36,977 nt of DNA. Origin: Lysobacter_F sp035645555 (GTDB lineage Bacteria > Pseudomonadota > Gammaproteobacteria > Xanthomonadales > Xanthomonadaceae). The notes under the pieces were generated by a model. It did no database searches and had not been told where the DNA came from. It saw only the letters and a list, made by a program, of their open reading frames with translations. Position 1 is the first letter of the stretch, and each line of letters begins with the position of its first letter. Both the position numbers and the translations under genes were made by a program. The stretch spans positions 1 to 36,977 of the forward strand of contig DASQMI010000073.1 in the NCBI GenBank assembly GCA_035645555.1, read 5' to 3'. Of the stretch, positions 15,497-22,891 are shown one piece after another.

Positions 15497-15572
15497 TCGC
15501 AATCGGTCTGGCTTGTCCTCCGCGGCGGCGCGTGGCAGATTCGGGCTCAGTAGGGTTTACGGAGTCCGCATC

Positions 15573-16187
15573 GTGATCGATCCGGACGGTTACCGCCCCA
15601 ACGTCGGCATCGTCCTGATGAATGCCGACGGCCGCGTGTTCTGGGCCCGGCGCATCCATCGCGACGGCTGGCAGTTCCCGCAGGGCGGGATGAACAGCGA
15701 CGAGACGCCGCTCGAGGCCATGTACCGCGAGCTGCGCGAAGAGACCGGCCTGCTGCCCCAGCACGTCGAAGTCCTCGGTGCGACCCCCGGTTGGCTGCGC
15801 TACCGGCTGCCCGCGCGCGCGGTGCGGCGCCAGGACCGGCTGGTCTGCATCGGCCAGAAGCAGGTGTGGTTCCTGCTCCGGCTGCTGGGCCAGGAGTCCG
15901 ACCTGCGCCTGGACCTCACCGACAAGCCCGAGTTCGACCACTGGCGCTGGGTCGACTTCTGGTATCCAGTCGAACACGTGGTGACGTTCAAGCGCGGGGT
16001 CTACGCCCGCGCGCTGCGCCACCTCGCGCCGTTCGCCCGGCGCGTGGCCGGGGCGCATGCGGTTCCGCCGCCGGGGCCGGAGCTGCGCGCGTTCCTCGGC
16101 AGCCGCGGGCGCGTGCGACCGGTCCGTCGGCCGCTGCGGCCGGCCGGACGGGGCCCCGAGACCAGTGGCTCCGGCGCGCCGGGCTGA
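15573..16187 (+). CDS. rppH: RNA pyrophosphohydrolase
   Basis: Removes pyrophosphate from the 5' end of mRNAs to start decay. The 204-residue product begins VIDPDGYRPNVGIVLMNADG, followed by ARRIHRDGWQFPQGG, then the Nudix box (GGMNSDETPLEAMYREL, REETGL; about residues 36-58), and KQVWFLLRLLGQESDLRLDL, the standard RppH arrangement. The GTG at 15573 with GGAG eight bases upstream fits the family N-terminus; the open frame from 15513 is longer but unsupported. A basic Pro/Arg-rich C-terminal tail of about 45 residues follows the conserved domain, as in other xanthomonads. Confidence 0.93.
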   Translation: MIDPDGYRPNVGIVLMNADGRVFWARRIHRDGWQFPQGGMNSDETPLEAMYRELREETGLLPQHVEVLGATPGWLRYRLPARAVRRQDRLVCIGQKQVWFLLRLLGQESDLRLDLTDKPEFDHWRWVDFWYPVEHVVTFKRGVYARALRHLAPFARRVAGAHAVPPPGPELRAFLGSRGRVRPVRRPLRPAGRGPETSGSGAPG

Positions 16188-16204
16188 GCGGCGTTCAGCT
16201 AGGC

Positions 16205-16232
16205 TCAATTGACACTCATTCTCATTCGTGTT
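16205..16232 (+). promoter_or_regulatory. Fur-box-like operator upstream of bfd
   Basis: The AT-rich patch TTGACACTCATTCTCATTCG reads GAATGAGAATGAGTGTCAA on the other strand. The AATGAGAATGA core and overlapping repeats are typical of Fur sites in pseudomonads and xanthomonads. It is just downstream of a TAGGCT hexamer (16200-16205) and 47 bases before the bfd start. Bfd is an iron-starvation gene in many bacteria, which fits repression by Fe-Fur. Confidence 0.6.
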
Positions 16233-16278
16233 CCGATAGCGCTGCGGCCGCTGGGGCCGCGTGCATCGGGTCGCCGCC

Positions 16279-16482
16279 GTGTACGTCTGCCTCTGCAATG
16301 GAGTCACCGATCGCGACATCCGCCAGGCGGCGGAAGCGGGCTGCCGCAGCGTGCCGGAGCTGACCATGCGCACCGGCGCCGGCGCCAATTGCGGCAGCTG
16401 CCTGGAGATGGCCGCCCAGCTGCTCGAGGACGCGCGCGCCACGGCCGCGTTCCCGCTGCCGGTGCTGCAGCACGCCGCCTGA
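16279..16482 (+). CDS. bfd: bacterioferritin-associated ferredoxin
   Basis: A small [2Fe-2S] protein that docks on bacterioferritin and supplies electrons to release stored iron. From the GTG at 16279 the product has 67 residues, with cluster ligands C4, C6, C38 and C41 (VCLCNGV and NCGSC), exactly the E. coli Bfd positions. That decides the start over the in-frame GTG at 16261. The C-terminal PLPVLQHAA tail is a short extension. The gene directly precedes bfr, and a Fur-like site lies upstream, so the pair forms an iron storage and mobilisation unit. Confidence 0.9.
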   Translation: MYVCLCNGVTDRDIRQAAEAGCRSVPELTMRTGAGANCGSCLEMAAQLLEDARATAAFPLPVLQHAA

Positions 16483-16551
16483 TCCGTACCGCAACGCGAA
16501 AGCTTCGCGTCTGCACTCGATTCGCGTTCCGTCATCGCGCGCGCGATCCCG

Positions 16552-16558
16552 CTAGAGT
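16552..16558 (+). promoter_or_regulatory. possible -10 element of bfr
   Basis: CTAGAGT lies 30 bases upstream of the bfr ATG, in the same position as similar CTAG-containing hexamers before other genes here. No clear -35 element is visible, so this is tentative. Confidence 0.35.
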
Positions 16559-16588
16559 GCGGGCCAGCCGCATTGCGAGGACCGCGAC

Positions 16589-17059
16589 ATGAAAGGCGAC
16601 CCCAAGGTCATCGAATACCTCAACCGCGCGCTCTACAACGAGCTGACCGCGATCAACCAGTACTTCCTGCACGCCAAGATGCTGAAGAACTGGGGGCTCA
16701 AGGAACTCGCCGAGCACGAATACCACGAGTCGATCGACGAGATGAAGCACGCCGACAAGCTCGCCGAGCGCATCCTGTTCCTCGACGGTCTGCCGAACTT
16801 CCAGGCGCTGGGCAAGCTGCGCATCGGCGAGAACGTGCGCGAGCTGCTCGGTTGCGATCTGGCGCTCGAGTACGAGGCGCTGCCGCTGCTGCGCGAGGGC
16901 ATCGCGCACTGCGAGAGCGTCGGCGACTATGTCAGCCGCGAGCTGCTGGAGAACATCCTCGAATCCGAGGAAGAGCACATCGACTGGATCGAGACGCAGC
17001 TTGCGCTGATGGACCGTCTCGGCGAGCAGAACTACCTGCTGACCAAGATCGAGTCCTGA
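16589..17059 (+). CDS. bfr: bacterioferritin (haem-containing iron store)
   Basis: Forms a 24-subunit shell that oxidises Fe(II) and stores ferric mineral. The 156-residue product is full length. All ferroxidase ligands are present: E18, E51, H54, E94, E127 and H130. The haem ligand M52 lies in IDEMKHADKLAERILFLDG. The N-terminus MKGDPKVIEYLNRAL is the classic Bfr start, with GAGGA upstream. It follows bfd by about 100 bases with its own promoter-like hexamer and ends at a strong hairpin, so store and reductase may be regulated oppositely by iron. Confidence 0.96.
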   Translation: MKGDPKVIEYLNRALYNELTAINQYFLHAKMLKNWGLKELAEHEYHESIDEMKHADKLAERILFLDGLPNFQALGKLRIGENVRELLGCDLALEYEALPLLREGIAHCESVGDYVSRELLENILESEEEHIDWIETQLALMDRLGEQNYLLTKIES

Positions 17060-17073
17060 GCCGGCGCAGCGCA

Positions 17074-17101
17074 GACGGCCTCCGCGTGAGCGGAGGCCGT
17101 C
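17074..17101 (+). terminator. terminator after bfr
   Basis: A perfect 12-bp stem (GACGGCCTCCGC / GCGGAGGCCGTC) closes a GTGA tetraloop 14 bases after the bfr stop. Only GCGTCTTCC follows, so the T tract is weak. The stem-loop design is the same as at 881-904. Confidence 0.7.
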
Positions 17102-17114
17102 GCGTCTTCCGGCA

Positions 17115-17172
17115 CCGTTGATCGCCGCCGGTGTGCGCAGGCGCCGTTGATCGCCGCCGGTGTGCGCAGGCG
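17115..17172 (+). repeat. 29-bp perfect tandem duplication
   Basis: CCGTTGATCGCCGCCGGTGT plus GCGCAGGCG (17115-17143) is repeated exactly at 17144-17172, followed by CCG, the start of a third copy. It lies between the bfr terminator and the ltaE start at 17220, so it falls in the ltaE promoter or leader. Confidence 0.9.
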
Positions 17173-17219
17173 CCGGGATAGGCGAGGATGTACGGCCCCA
17201 TCCGATCGCTCCCGCCCGC

Positions 17220-18236
17220 ATGCACGACTGGATCGACCTGCGTTCCGACACCGTCACCCGCCCGACGGCGGCGATGCGCGCGGCCATGGTGGCCGCCGAC
17301 GTCGGCGACGACGTCTACGGTGAGGATCCGACCGTCAACGCGCTGCAGGCGCGGCTGGCTGCCGAGCTCGGTTTCGAGGCCGCGCTGTTCGTGCCGAGCG
17401 GCACGCAGTCCAACCTGCTCGCGCTGATGGCGCACTGCGAGCGCGGCGACGAGTACCTGGTCGGCATGGACGCGCACACCTACAAGTACGAGGGCGGCGG
17501 CGCCGCGGTGCTGGGCTCGATCCAGCCGCAGCCGGTGCCGCACGCGCCCGACGGCACGCTGCCGCTGGACGCGCTGGCGGCGGTGATCAAGCCGGTCGAC
17601 CCGCATTTCGCGCGCACCCGGCTGCTGTGCCTGGAGAACACCTGGCACGGCCGCCCGCTACCGCTGGACTACCTCGCCGATGCGCGCCGCTTCGCCGATC
17701 GGCACGGGCTTGCGCTGCATCTGGACGGCGCGCGTCTGTACAACGCCGCGGTCGCCTGCGGCGTGCCGGCGCGCGAGATCGCGCGCCACTTCGACAGCGT
17801 GTCGGTGTGCTTCTCCAAGGGACTGGGCGCACCGGTGGGCTCGGTGCTGGTCGGTACGCACGCGCTGATCGACAAGGCGCGCCGCTGGCGCAAGGTCGCC
17901 GGCGGCGGCTGGCGTCAGGCCGGCCTGCTCGCCGCCGCCTGCCTGCACGCGCTCGACCACCACGTCGCACGGCTGGCCGACGACCATGCGCGCGCAGCGC
18001 GGCTGGCCGCCGGCCTGCAGGGCCTGCCCGGCCTCGCGGTCGCCGGGCAGCACACCAACATGGTGTTCATCGAGGTGCCGGAGGCGCGGCTGCCGGCGTT
18101 CAAGGCGCACATGGACGCCGCGCGCGTGCGGATGTCGATCGGCTATCTGCCGCGTATCCGCATGGTCACCCATCTGGACGTCGACGACGCCGCGGTGGAG
18201 CGGGTGATCGCCGCGTTCCGCGCGTTCTTCGCCTGA
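17220..18236 (+). CDS. ltaE: low-specificity L-threonine aldolase
   Basis: PLP enzyme that cleaves L-threonine and L-allo-threonine to glycine and acetaldehyde. The 338-residue length matches E. coli LtaE (333). Key motifs are IDLRSDTVTRPTAAMRAAM at the N-terminus, GDDVYGEDPTVN, FVPSGTQSNLLAL, LHLDGARLYNA (PLP-binding Asp) and the Schiff-base K200 in VCFSKGLGAPVGS. I chose the ATG at 17220 (MHDWIDLRSD); the longer frame to 17160 runs into the tandem duplication. It appears to be a single-gene unit, with no glycine-metabolism neighbours. Confidence 0.94.
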   Translation: MHDWIDLRSDTVTRPTAAMRAAMVAADVGDDVYGEDPTVNALQARLAAELGFEAALFVPSGTQSNLLALMAHCERGDEYLVGMDAHTYKYEGGGAAVLGSIQPQPVPHAPDGTLPLDALAAVIKPVDPHFARTRLLCLENTWHGRPLPLDYLADARRFADRHGLALHLDGARLYNAAVACGVPAREIARHFDSVSVCFSKGLGAPVGSVLVGTHALIDKARRWRKVAGGGWRQAGLLAAACLHALDHHVARLADDHARAARLAAGLQGLPGLAVAGQHTNMVFIEVPEARLPAFKAHMDAARVRMSIGYLPRIRMVTHLDVDDAAVERVIAAFRAFFA

Positions 18237-18340
18237 CCGCGGCGGCTCGCCGCACGGCGCGCACGCCTCGTCGCGCATGTGGCTGACGCCACAGTACGCG
18301 TTCGGCAAGGTGGCGATCCGTTCCCTGCGGGTCCGTCGTC

Positions 18341-18886
18341 ATGCGTGTCGCCGTTCGAGTGCTCTCCCTCCTGCTCCTGCTGGTGACGACGTTGGCGTCG
18401 GCCCAGGACCGCCGCGCAGATCAGCGCGTGCAGTCGCTTCGCGAGATGACCCGCGACGTATGGGAACCCTTCACCCGCGGCGTGAATTCGTTCGACGACC
18501 CCACCTATCTGGCGGTGCGCTCGAAGGACTTCGTGCTGGTGCAGTCGATCGACAAGAGCTTCCTCGACCACGACTACTACGTCGAGGACACCGTCAAGGT
18601 GATGGCGGACCTGAAGAAGTCCGGCGTGCGCCTGCAGGTCGAGCTGCGTTTCGACGAGCGCTTCGCCGATGCCGAGTACGCCTCCGAGCGCGGCATCATG
18701 CGGATGATCCGCACCGACGCCGACGGCAGTCGCCACGTCAGCCACACCCGCTTCCACGTGATCGCGCGCAAGGAGGAGGGCCGCTGGCGGGTGGTCACCG
18801 AATACCGTTGGCGCACCGATCGGGAATCCGATGCGCGCGCGTTCGAGGCGGCCCGCGCGGCCGACGACGTCGAGGCGTTCCGCTGA
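18341..18886 (+). CDS. secreted NTF2-like (SnoaL/DUF4440-type) protein
   Basis: The 181-residue product has a signal peptide (MRVAVRVLSLLLLLVTTLASAQ) and a mature domain that looks like an NTF2/SnoaL cone fold: an N-terminal helix (RVQSLREMTRDVWEPFTRGV), YLAVRSKDFVLVQ, and strands VRLQVELRFDERF, RHVSHTRFHVIARKEEG and RWRVVTEYRWR. The last motif, a tryptophan-containing strand after a basic turn, is typical of the fold. The function is unknown; it may bind a small ligand in the periplasm. It converges directly on the DUF4126 gene, with three bases between stops and no terminator. Confidence 0.8.
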   Translation: MRVAVRVLSLLLLLVTTLASAQDRRADQRVQSLREMTRDVWEPFTRGVNSFDDPTYLAVRSKDFVLVQSIDKSFLDHDYYVEDTVKVMADLKKSGVRLQVELRFDERFADAEYASERGIMRMIRTDADGSRHVSHTRFHVIARKEEGRWRVVTEYRWRTDRESDARAFEAARAADDVEAFR

Positions 18887-18889
18887 GCG

Positions 18890-19471
18890 CTAGCCGCGCG
18901 CGACCCGCGGCGCGCGGCGGAACAGCCGGCGCCACACCCACCACACCGACAACGCGATCCCCAGCGTCACCGCCAGCACCACGCTGAGCGCGAGCCACGG
19001 ATGCGCGAACACGAGCGCAAGCCCGGTAAGGGTGAGCGCGTCCTCACCTGCGGACGTCGTCCAGTTGGTGACCGGTTCCGGCGAGGTGTTGATCAGCGCG
19101 CGCGTGCCGGTCTTGAGCGCGTGGCTTGCGAACGTGATGCCGGCGCCGGCGGCGAGCGTGCCGAGGCCGAGATCGCCGTCCGGCGAGATCGCCGCGCTTG
19201 CCAGGAACGCGCCGGCCGGCACGCGCAGCAGCGTGTGCAGCAGATCCCAGGCGGAATCCACACCCGGAATCTTGTCGGCGAAGAACTCCACCAGCGCCAG
19301 TACGCCGCTCACCGCCAGCACCCACGGCGATGCGGTCACCTGCAGCGCCTGCGGCAGCTCGATCCAGCCCATCATCCCGGCGAGCCCGACGCCGAACACG
19401 GTCAGGTACACACGCAGTCCGGCCAGCCAGGCCAGCACCACGCCAAGTGCGAACAGGTGCGCTTCGGACAC
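18890..19471 (-). CDS. DUF4126 family membrane protein
   Basis: The 193-residue product has about five hydrophobic segments (LFALGVVLAWLAGLRVYLTV, VLAVSGVLALVEFFADKIPG, and three more). Family hallmarks are GLRVYLTVFGVGLAG, EFFADKIPGVDSAWDLLHTL and the loop KTGTRALINTSPEPVTN. DUF4126 proteins are integral membrane proteins with no assigned function. The C-terminus is basic (RRLFRRAPRVARG), placing it in the cytoplasm. It is divergent from the bactofilin cluster, sharing a 58-base intergenic region. Confidence 0.85.
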   Translation of the reverse strand: MSEAHLFALGVVLAWLAGLRVYLTVFGVGLAGMMGWIELPQALQVTASPWVLAVSGVLALVEFFADKIPGVDSAWDLLHTLLRVPAGAFLASAAISPDGDLGLGTLAAGAGITFASHALKTGTRALINTSPEPVTNWTTSAGEDALTLTGLALVFAHPWLALSVVLAVTLGIALSVWWVWRRLFRRAPRVARG

Positions 19472-19483
19472 GGCTGAGCCTCG

Positions 19484-19490
19484 CTAGACT
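19484..19490 (+). promoter_or_regulatory. possible -10 element of the bactofilin cluster
   Basis: CTAGACT lies 40 bases upstream of the first gene of the cluster. TTCGGA (19463-19468) at a 16-base spacing is a poor but possible -35 element. The same CTAG-type hexamer precedes several other genes in the window. Confidence 0.4.
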
Positions 19491-19529
19491 GTCGGTCCGA
19501 GTATAGGACGCCGCCCGTGCGGCCCGTGC

Positions 19530-20285
19530 ATGGTCAGGATCGCGCCGCCGCCCCGTTACGTCGCCGTTCCCGCGGGCGCATCGCGCCGGTGGCGTGGCGG
19601 TCGTGTGCTGCTGGCGGTGGTGTGGCTGGCGAGCGTGCTGGTGGCCTGGTTCGTGGCCGAACGGCAGGCGGCACCCGCGCTCGCCGAGACCCGCGCGGCG
19701 CTCGCCGAACTGCGCCGCGAGTCCGCCGCGCAGCGCCGCGAGCTCGAGCGCCTGCGCCAGCGCGAGACGCTGCTCGCGCGTTCCGACGAGATCAGCCGCC
19801 GCGCCAACCGCGACGTGCAGCGCCAGCTCACCGAGCGCGATGCGGAGATCGCCCACCTGCGCGAGAACCTCGCGTTCTACGAGCGGCTGGTTGGCGCCAG
19901 CGGCGAACGCCGCCCGCTTACCGTGCACACCGCGCAGTTCCGTCGCGAGGCCGGCGGCACGTGGCGCTACCAGGTCACGCTGACCCAGAGCCTCAACCGC
20001 GGGGCGATCAGCGAAGGCGCGTTGCGGCTGGCGGTGGAGGGCGTGCGCGACGGCCGCCTCGCCACGCTCGGCTGGGACGAACTGCACCAGCGTCGCGGCG
20101 CGCCGGCGCAGCGCTACGCGTTCCGCTACTTCCAGCAGCTCGAAGGCAGCGTCATGCTGCCGGCGGGCTTTACGCCGCAGCGGGTGCGGGTGTCGCTGAG
20201 CGGCGACGGCGGGCCGGTCGAGCAGACCTTCGCCTGGGCCGACACCGCCGGCGGTGGCGACGCGCGGCGGGCCACCTTCCACTAG
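19530..20285 (+). CDS. membrane-anchored coiled-coil protein, DUF6776-like (copy 1)
   Basis: The 251-residue product has a short cytoplasmic basic N-terminus, one transmembrane segment (VLLAVVWLASVLVAWFVA, about 26-43), a coiled coil (about 48-115: ALAELRRESAAQRRELERL, RQRETLLARSDEISRRANRD) and a C-terminal beta-rich domain starting at FYERLVGASGERRPLTVH. Conserved blocks LTQSLNRGAISEGALRLAVE, FRYFQQLEGSVMLP and GGPVEQTFAWA recur in the second copy at 20,771-21,478. The topology implies a periplasmic coiled coil and domain. It is 12 bases upstream of the bactofilin gene and surely cotranscribed. A role in anchoring or positioning the bactofilin is inference. The family name is from memory and should be verified. 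Confidence 0.82.
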   Translation: MVRIAPPPRYVAVPAGASRRWRGGRVLLAVVWLASVLVAWFVAERQAAPALAETRAALAELRRESAAQRRELERLRQRETLLARSDEISRRANRDVQRQLTERDAEIAHLRENLAFYERLVGASGERRPLTVHTAQFRREAGGTWRYQVTLTQSLNRGAISEGALRLAVEGVRDGRLATLGWDELHQRRGAPAQRYAFRYFQQLEGSVMLPAGFTPQRVRVSLSGDGGPVEQTFAWADTAGGGDARRATFH

Positions 20286-20297
20286 GGGATCGGGGAA

Positions 20298-20693
20298 ATG
20301 TTCAAGAACAAGTCGGGTGCGGCCGAGGGGCAGGTCGACACCCTGATCGGGGCGCAGGTGCTGATCCGCGGCGACGTGAGCTTCAGCGGCGGGCTGTACG
20401 TCGAGGGCCGCATCATCGGCAAGGTGGTCGCCGAGCCGGGCACGCGCGCGGTGCTGACGCTGGCCGAGAGCGGCAGCATCGAAGGCGAGGTGCATGCGCC
20501 GGTGGTGGTGCTCAACGGCCGCCTGCAGGGCGACGTGCATGCCGCCGAGCGCGTCGAGCTGGCGCCCAACGCACGCGTGCAGGGCAACCTGCACTACAAG
20601 GTGGTCGAGATGGCCGCCGGCGCCACCGTCACCGGCCGGCTGATCCACGTCGACACCCTGGAGCAGGACGCAGGCGTGCCGGTGCCGGCCTGA
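20298..20693 (+). CDS. bactofilin (polymer-forming cytoskeletal protein)
   Basis: Bactofilins polymerise without nucleotides into filaments that scaffold cell-wall enzymes, stalks or polar proteins. The 131-residue product has a short N-terminal tail (MFKNKSGAAEGQ) and a right-handed beta-helix core (about 14-115) with the repeats VLIRGDVSFSGGLYVEGRII, GKVVAEPG, GSIEGEVHAPVVVLNGRLQG and ARVQGNLHYKVVEMAAGATV. The spaced Gly and hydrophobic pattern is characteristic. It is flanked on both sides by the two DUF6776-like membrane proteins in the same direction. The N-terminal tail may bind the membrane, as reported for other bactofilins. Confidence 0.92.
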   Translation: MFKNKSGAAEGQVDTLIGAQVLIRGDVSFSGGLYVEGRIIGKVVAEPGTRAVLTLAESGSIEGEVHAPVVVLNGRLQGDVHAAERVELAPNARVQGNLHYKVVEMAAGATVTGRLIHVDTLEQDAGVPVPA

Positions 20694-20770
20694 CCGCGCC
20701 ACGACACCCGCCACGCACCGGCTCTGGCACGCTTGGCGATCCCTGAGCTTCGGCCTCCGGAGACCTTGCG

Positions 20771-21478
20771 ATGAGCGAGCCGGTCCGTTCTCCCGAGCCG
20801 CGCCGGCCCTGGCCGGTGTGGGCGATGGTCGCGCTGACGCTGCTGCTCAGCGGCTGGGGCCTGTGGCATACGCTGCTGCCGGGCGACGCGCGCGCGCGCG
20901 CATCGACCCTGGAGCGCCAGGTGCGCGCGCAGCAGACGCAGATCGAGCAGCTGCAGCAGCGGCTGGCGACCGTGTCGCGCTCCGACCAGATCAGCCGCGA
21001 GGCCAACCGCGACCTGCAGGGCGCGCTGGCCGAACGCGACGAGGAAATCGCCGCGCTGCGCGCCGACATTGCGTTCTACGAGCGCCTGGTCGGCGCCACC
21101 GGGCAGCGCCGCGGACTCACCGTGCACGCGCTGCGCCTGCAGCGCCAGGGCGACGCCTGGCATTTCACCGCAACGCTCACGCAGAACCTCAATCGCGGCG
21201 CGATCAGCCGCGGCCAGCTGTCGCTGGCGGTGGAGGGCACGCAAGGCGGCCGCCTGCAGCGGCTCGAGTGGGCCGACCTGCGCCAGCAGCCGCAGGCGGC
21301 GGGATTACCGTTCTCGTTCAAGTATTTCCAGCAGGTCGAAGGCGACCTCGTGCTGCCGCCGGGGCTGACGCCGGTGCGGGTCACCGTGCGGCTGGCGCCG
21401 CAATCGGGCGGACCGGTGGAGCAGTCGTTCACCTGGGCGGAGGCGAGCGTGCGCGACGCTGCCGGACTGTTGCGCTGA
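20771..21478 (+). CDS. membrane-anchored coiled-coil protein, DUF6776-like (copy 2)
   Basis: The 235-residue product has the same plan as copy 1: one transmembrane segment (PVWAMVALTLLLSGWGLW, about 15-32), a coiled coil (about 44-105: STLERQVRAQQTQIEQLQQ, then RSDQISREANRDLQGALAER), then FYERLVGATGQRRGLTVHAL, LTQNLNRGAISRGQLSLAVE, FKYFQQVEGDLVLPPGLTP and GGPVEQSFTWAEA. It is clearly a paralogue of copy 1 but diverged in most linker positions, so the duplication is not recent. A purine-rich GGAG precedes the ATG at 20771. A 77-base gap separates it from the bactofilin gene; erpA follows 40 bases later. Confidence 0.82.
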   Translation: MSEPVRSPEPRRPWPVWAMVALTLLLSGWGLWHTLLPGDARARASTLERQVRAQQTQIEQLQQRLATVSRSDQISREANRDLQGALAERDEEIAALRADIAFYERLVGATGQRRGLTVHALRLQRQGDAWHFTATLTQNLNRGAISRGQLSLAVEGTQGGRLQRLEWADLRQQPQAAGLPFSFKYFQQVEGDLVLPPGLTPVRVTVRLAPQSGGPVEQSFTWAEASVRDAAGLLR

Positions 21479-21518
21479 CGCGCTTGAATGCGTGGCGCGA
21501 GCGCCCCATCCTGAGCGC

Positions 21519-21905
21519 ATGACCGCACCCTCCGCCCAGCCCGACTCGCCGGCCGCGCCGGATTACCTGTCGCTCGAACAGCCGCTGCGGTTCAGTTCCG
21601 CCGCCGCGCGCAAGGTGCGCGAGCTCATCGCCGAGGAAGGCAACGACGCGCTCAAGCTGCGCGTGTACATCCAGGGCGGTGGCTGCTCCGGCTTCCAGTA
21701 CGGCTTCGAGTTCGACGAGCAGCAGAACGACGACGACCTCGCGGTCAGCACCGACGGCGTCGTGCTGCTGGTCGATCCGCTCAGCCTGCAGTACCTGATG
21801 GGCGCGGAAGTGGATTACGCCGAGAGCCTGCACGGCGCGCAGTTCGTGATCCGCAATCCCAACGCCAAGACCACCTGCGGCTGCGGTTCCTCGTTCACCG
21901 TGTGA
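21519..21905 (+). CDS. erpA: iron-sulfur cluster insertion protein ErpA
   Basis: A-type carrier that delivers [4Fe-4S] clusters to apo-enzymes, notably the isoprenoid enzymes IspG/IspH in E. coli. The 128-residue product has the three conserved cysteines C56 (QGGGCSGFQYGF), C120 and C122 (TTCGCGSSF). The central GAEVDYAESLHGAQFVIRNP block is typical. I chose the ATG at 21519 (MTAPSAQPD); an in-frame start at 21492 is upstream but adds residues not expected of the family. Its stop overlaps the nudC GTG. Confidence 0.93.
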   Translation: MTAPSAQPDSPAAPDYLSLEQPLRFSSAAARKVRELIAEEGNDALKLRVYIQGGGCSGFQYGFEFDEQQNDDDLAVSTDGVVLLVDPLSLQYLMGAEVDYAESLHGAQFVIRNPNAKTTCGCGSSFTV

Positions 21906-22849
21906 GCGGCGCCGACGTCCCGTTCGCCTTCGTCGAGGCCGATCCCTGCCGCGCGCCTCTGGACCGCGCCGACCACCTGCGTGACGACGCCGATGCGCTC
22001 GGCCGCCTGTGGAGCACCGCGCGCGTGCTGCTGCTGGACGAGCGCGGGCGCGCGCTGAGCGATGCCGACGGCGCACCGTTCCTGCCCACCGGTGCCGCGC
22101 TCAGCGCCGGTCCCGGTGGCCCCGGCGCGGCGACGTTCCTCGGCCTCGACGGCGACGGCCAGGCCTGGTTCGCGCTGGAGGCTGCGCTGGTCGCGGCGGA
22201 CGCACCGGGCGCGCTCGACCTGCGCAGCGCCGCCGCGCAGTGGTCGGCGTTCCACGCCGGCGTGTTCGCGCAGGCGCAGGCGATGCACGGCTGGCGCGGG
22301 CGCCACCGGTTCTGCGGCAGCTGCGGCGGGCCGCTTGCGATCGCCCGCGCCGGCTGGACCGCGCGCTGCGGCGGTTGTGGCGCCGAACACTATCCGCGCA
22401 CGGATCCCGCGGTGATCGCCGCGGTCACCGACGGCCATCGCCTGCTGCTCGGACGCCAGTCCGTCTGGCCGGCGCGGCGCTGGTCGGTGCTGGCCGGCTT
22501 CGTCGAACCCGGCGAAAGCTTCGAGCAGACCGTCGCCCGCGAGGTGCGCGAGGAGAGCGGGGTGCGCGTGCGCCGTTGCCGCTATCTGGCCTCGCAGCCG
22601 TGGCCGTTCCCCGGCGCGCTGATGGTCGGCTTCCTCGCCGAAGCCGAGCCCGACGCACCGCGCGCCGGCGATGAGCTCGAGGCGGTGGGCTGGTTCACCC
22701 CCGAGGAGGTGCGCGCGGCCTGGCGACGCGACGCGCCGGGCGGCGAGGACGACGGCGGCATGCTGCTGTCGCACCGCATCTCGATCGCGCGCTGGTTGAT
22801 CGGGCGCTGGCTGGCCGATGTCGAAGGGTCGACACGCGCGACAGGCTAG
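21902..22849 (+). CDS. nudC: NAD+ diphosphatase / NAD-cap hydrolase
   Basis: Hydrolyses NAD(H) to NMN and AMP and removes NAD caps from RNA. The 315-residue product has an N-terminal domain (1-125), a zinc ribbon (FCGSCGG...CGGCGAEHYPRTDPAV; four Cys), the Nudix box (GFVEPGESFEQTVAREV, REESGV) and the diagnostic SQPWPFPGALMVGF (SQPWPFPxS with Gly in place of Ser). The GTG start overlaps the erpA stop (GTGA), so translation is coupled. The N-terminal domain is longer than in E. coli NudC (257 residues), as usual in this group. Confidence 0.93.
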   Translation: MSGADVPFAFVEADPCRAPLDRADHLRDDADALGRLWSTARVLLLDERGRALSDADGAPFLPTGAALSAGPGGPGAATFLGLDGDGQAWFALEAALVAADAPGALDLRSAAAQWSAFHAGVFAQAQAMHGWRGRHRFCGSCGGPLAIARAGWTARCGGCGAEHYPRTDPAVIAAVTDGHRLLLGRQSVWPARRWSVLAGFVEPGESFEQTVAREVREESGVRVRRCRYLASQPWPFPGALMVGFLAEAEPDAPRAGDELEAVGWFTPEEVRAAWRRDAPGGEDDGGMLLSHRISIARWLIGRWLADVEGSTRATG

Positions 22850-22852
22850 AAT
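22846..22852 (+). promoter_or_regulatory. possible -10 element of ampE
   Basis: CTAGAAT lies 40 bases before the ampE start, straddling the nudC stop codon (TAG). TAGAAT is one mismatch from TATAAT. No convincing -35 element is seen. Confidence 0.4.
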
Positions 22853-22891
22853 CGGCGCGTCGTCGTCCGCTGCCGGAGTCGGAGTGCCGCA

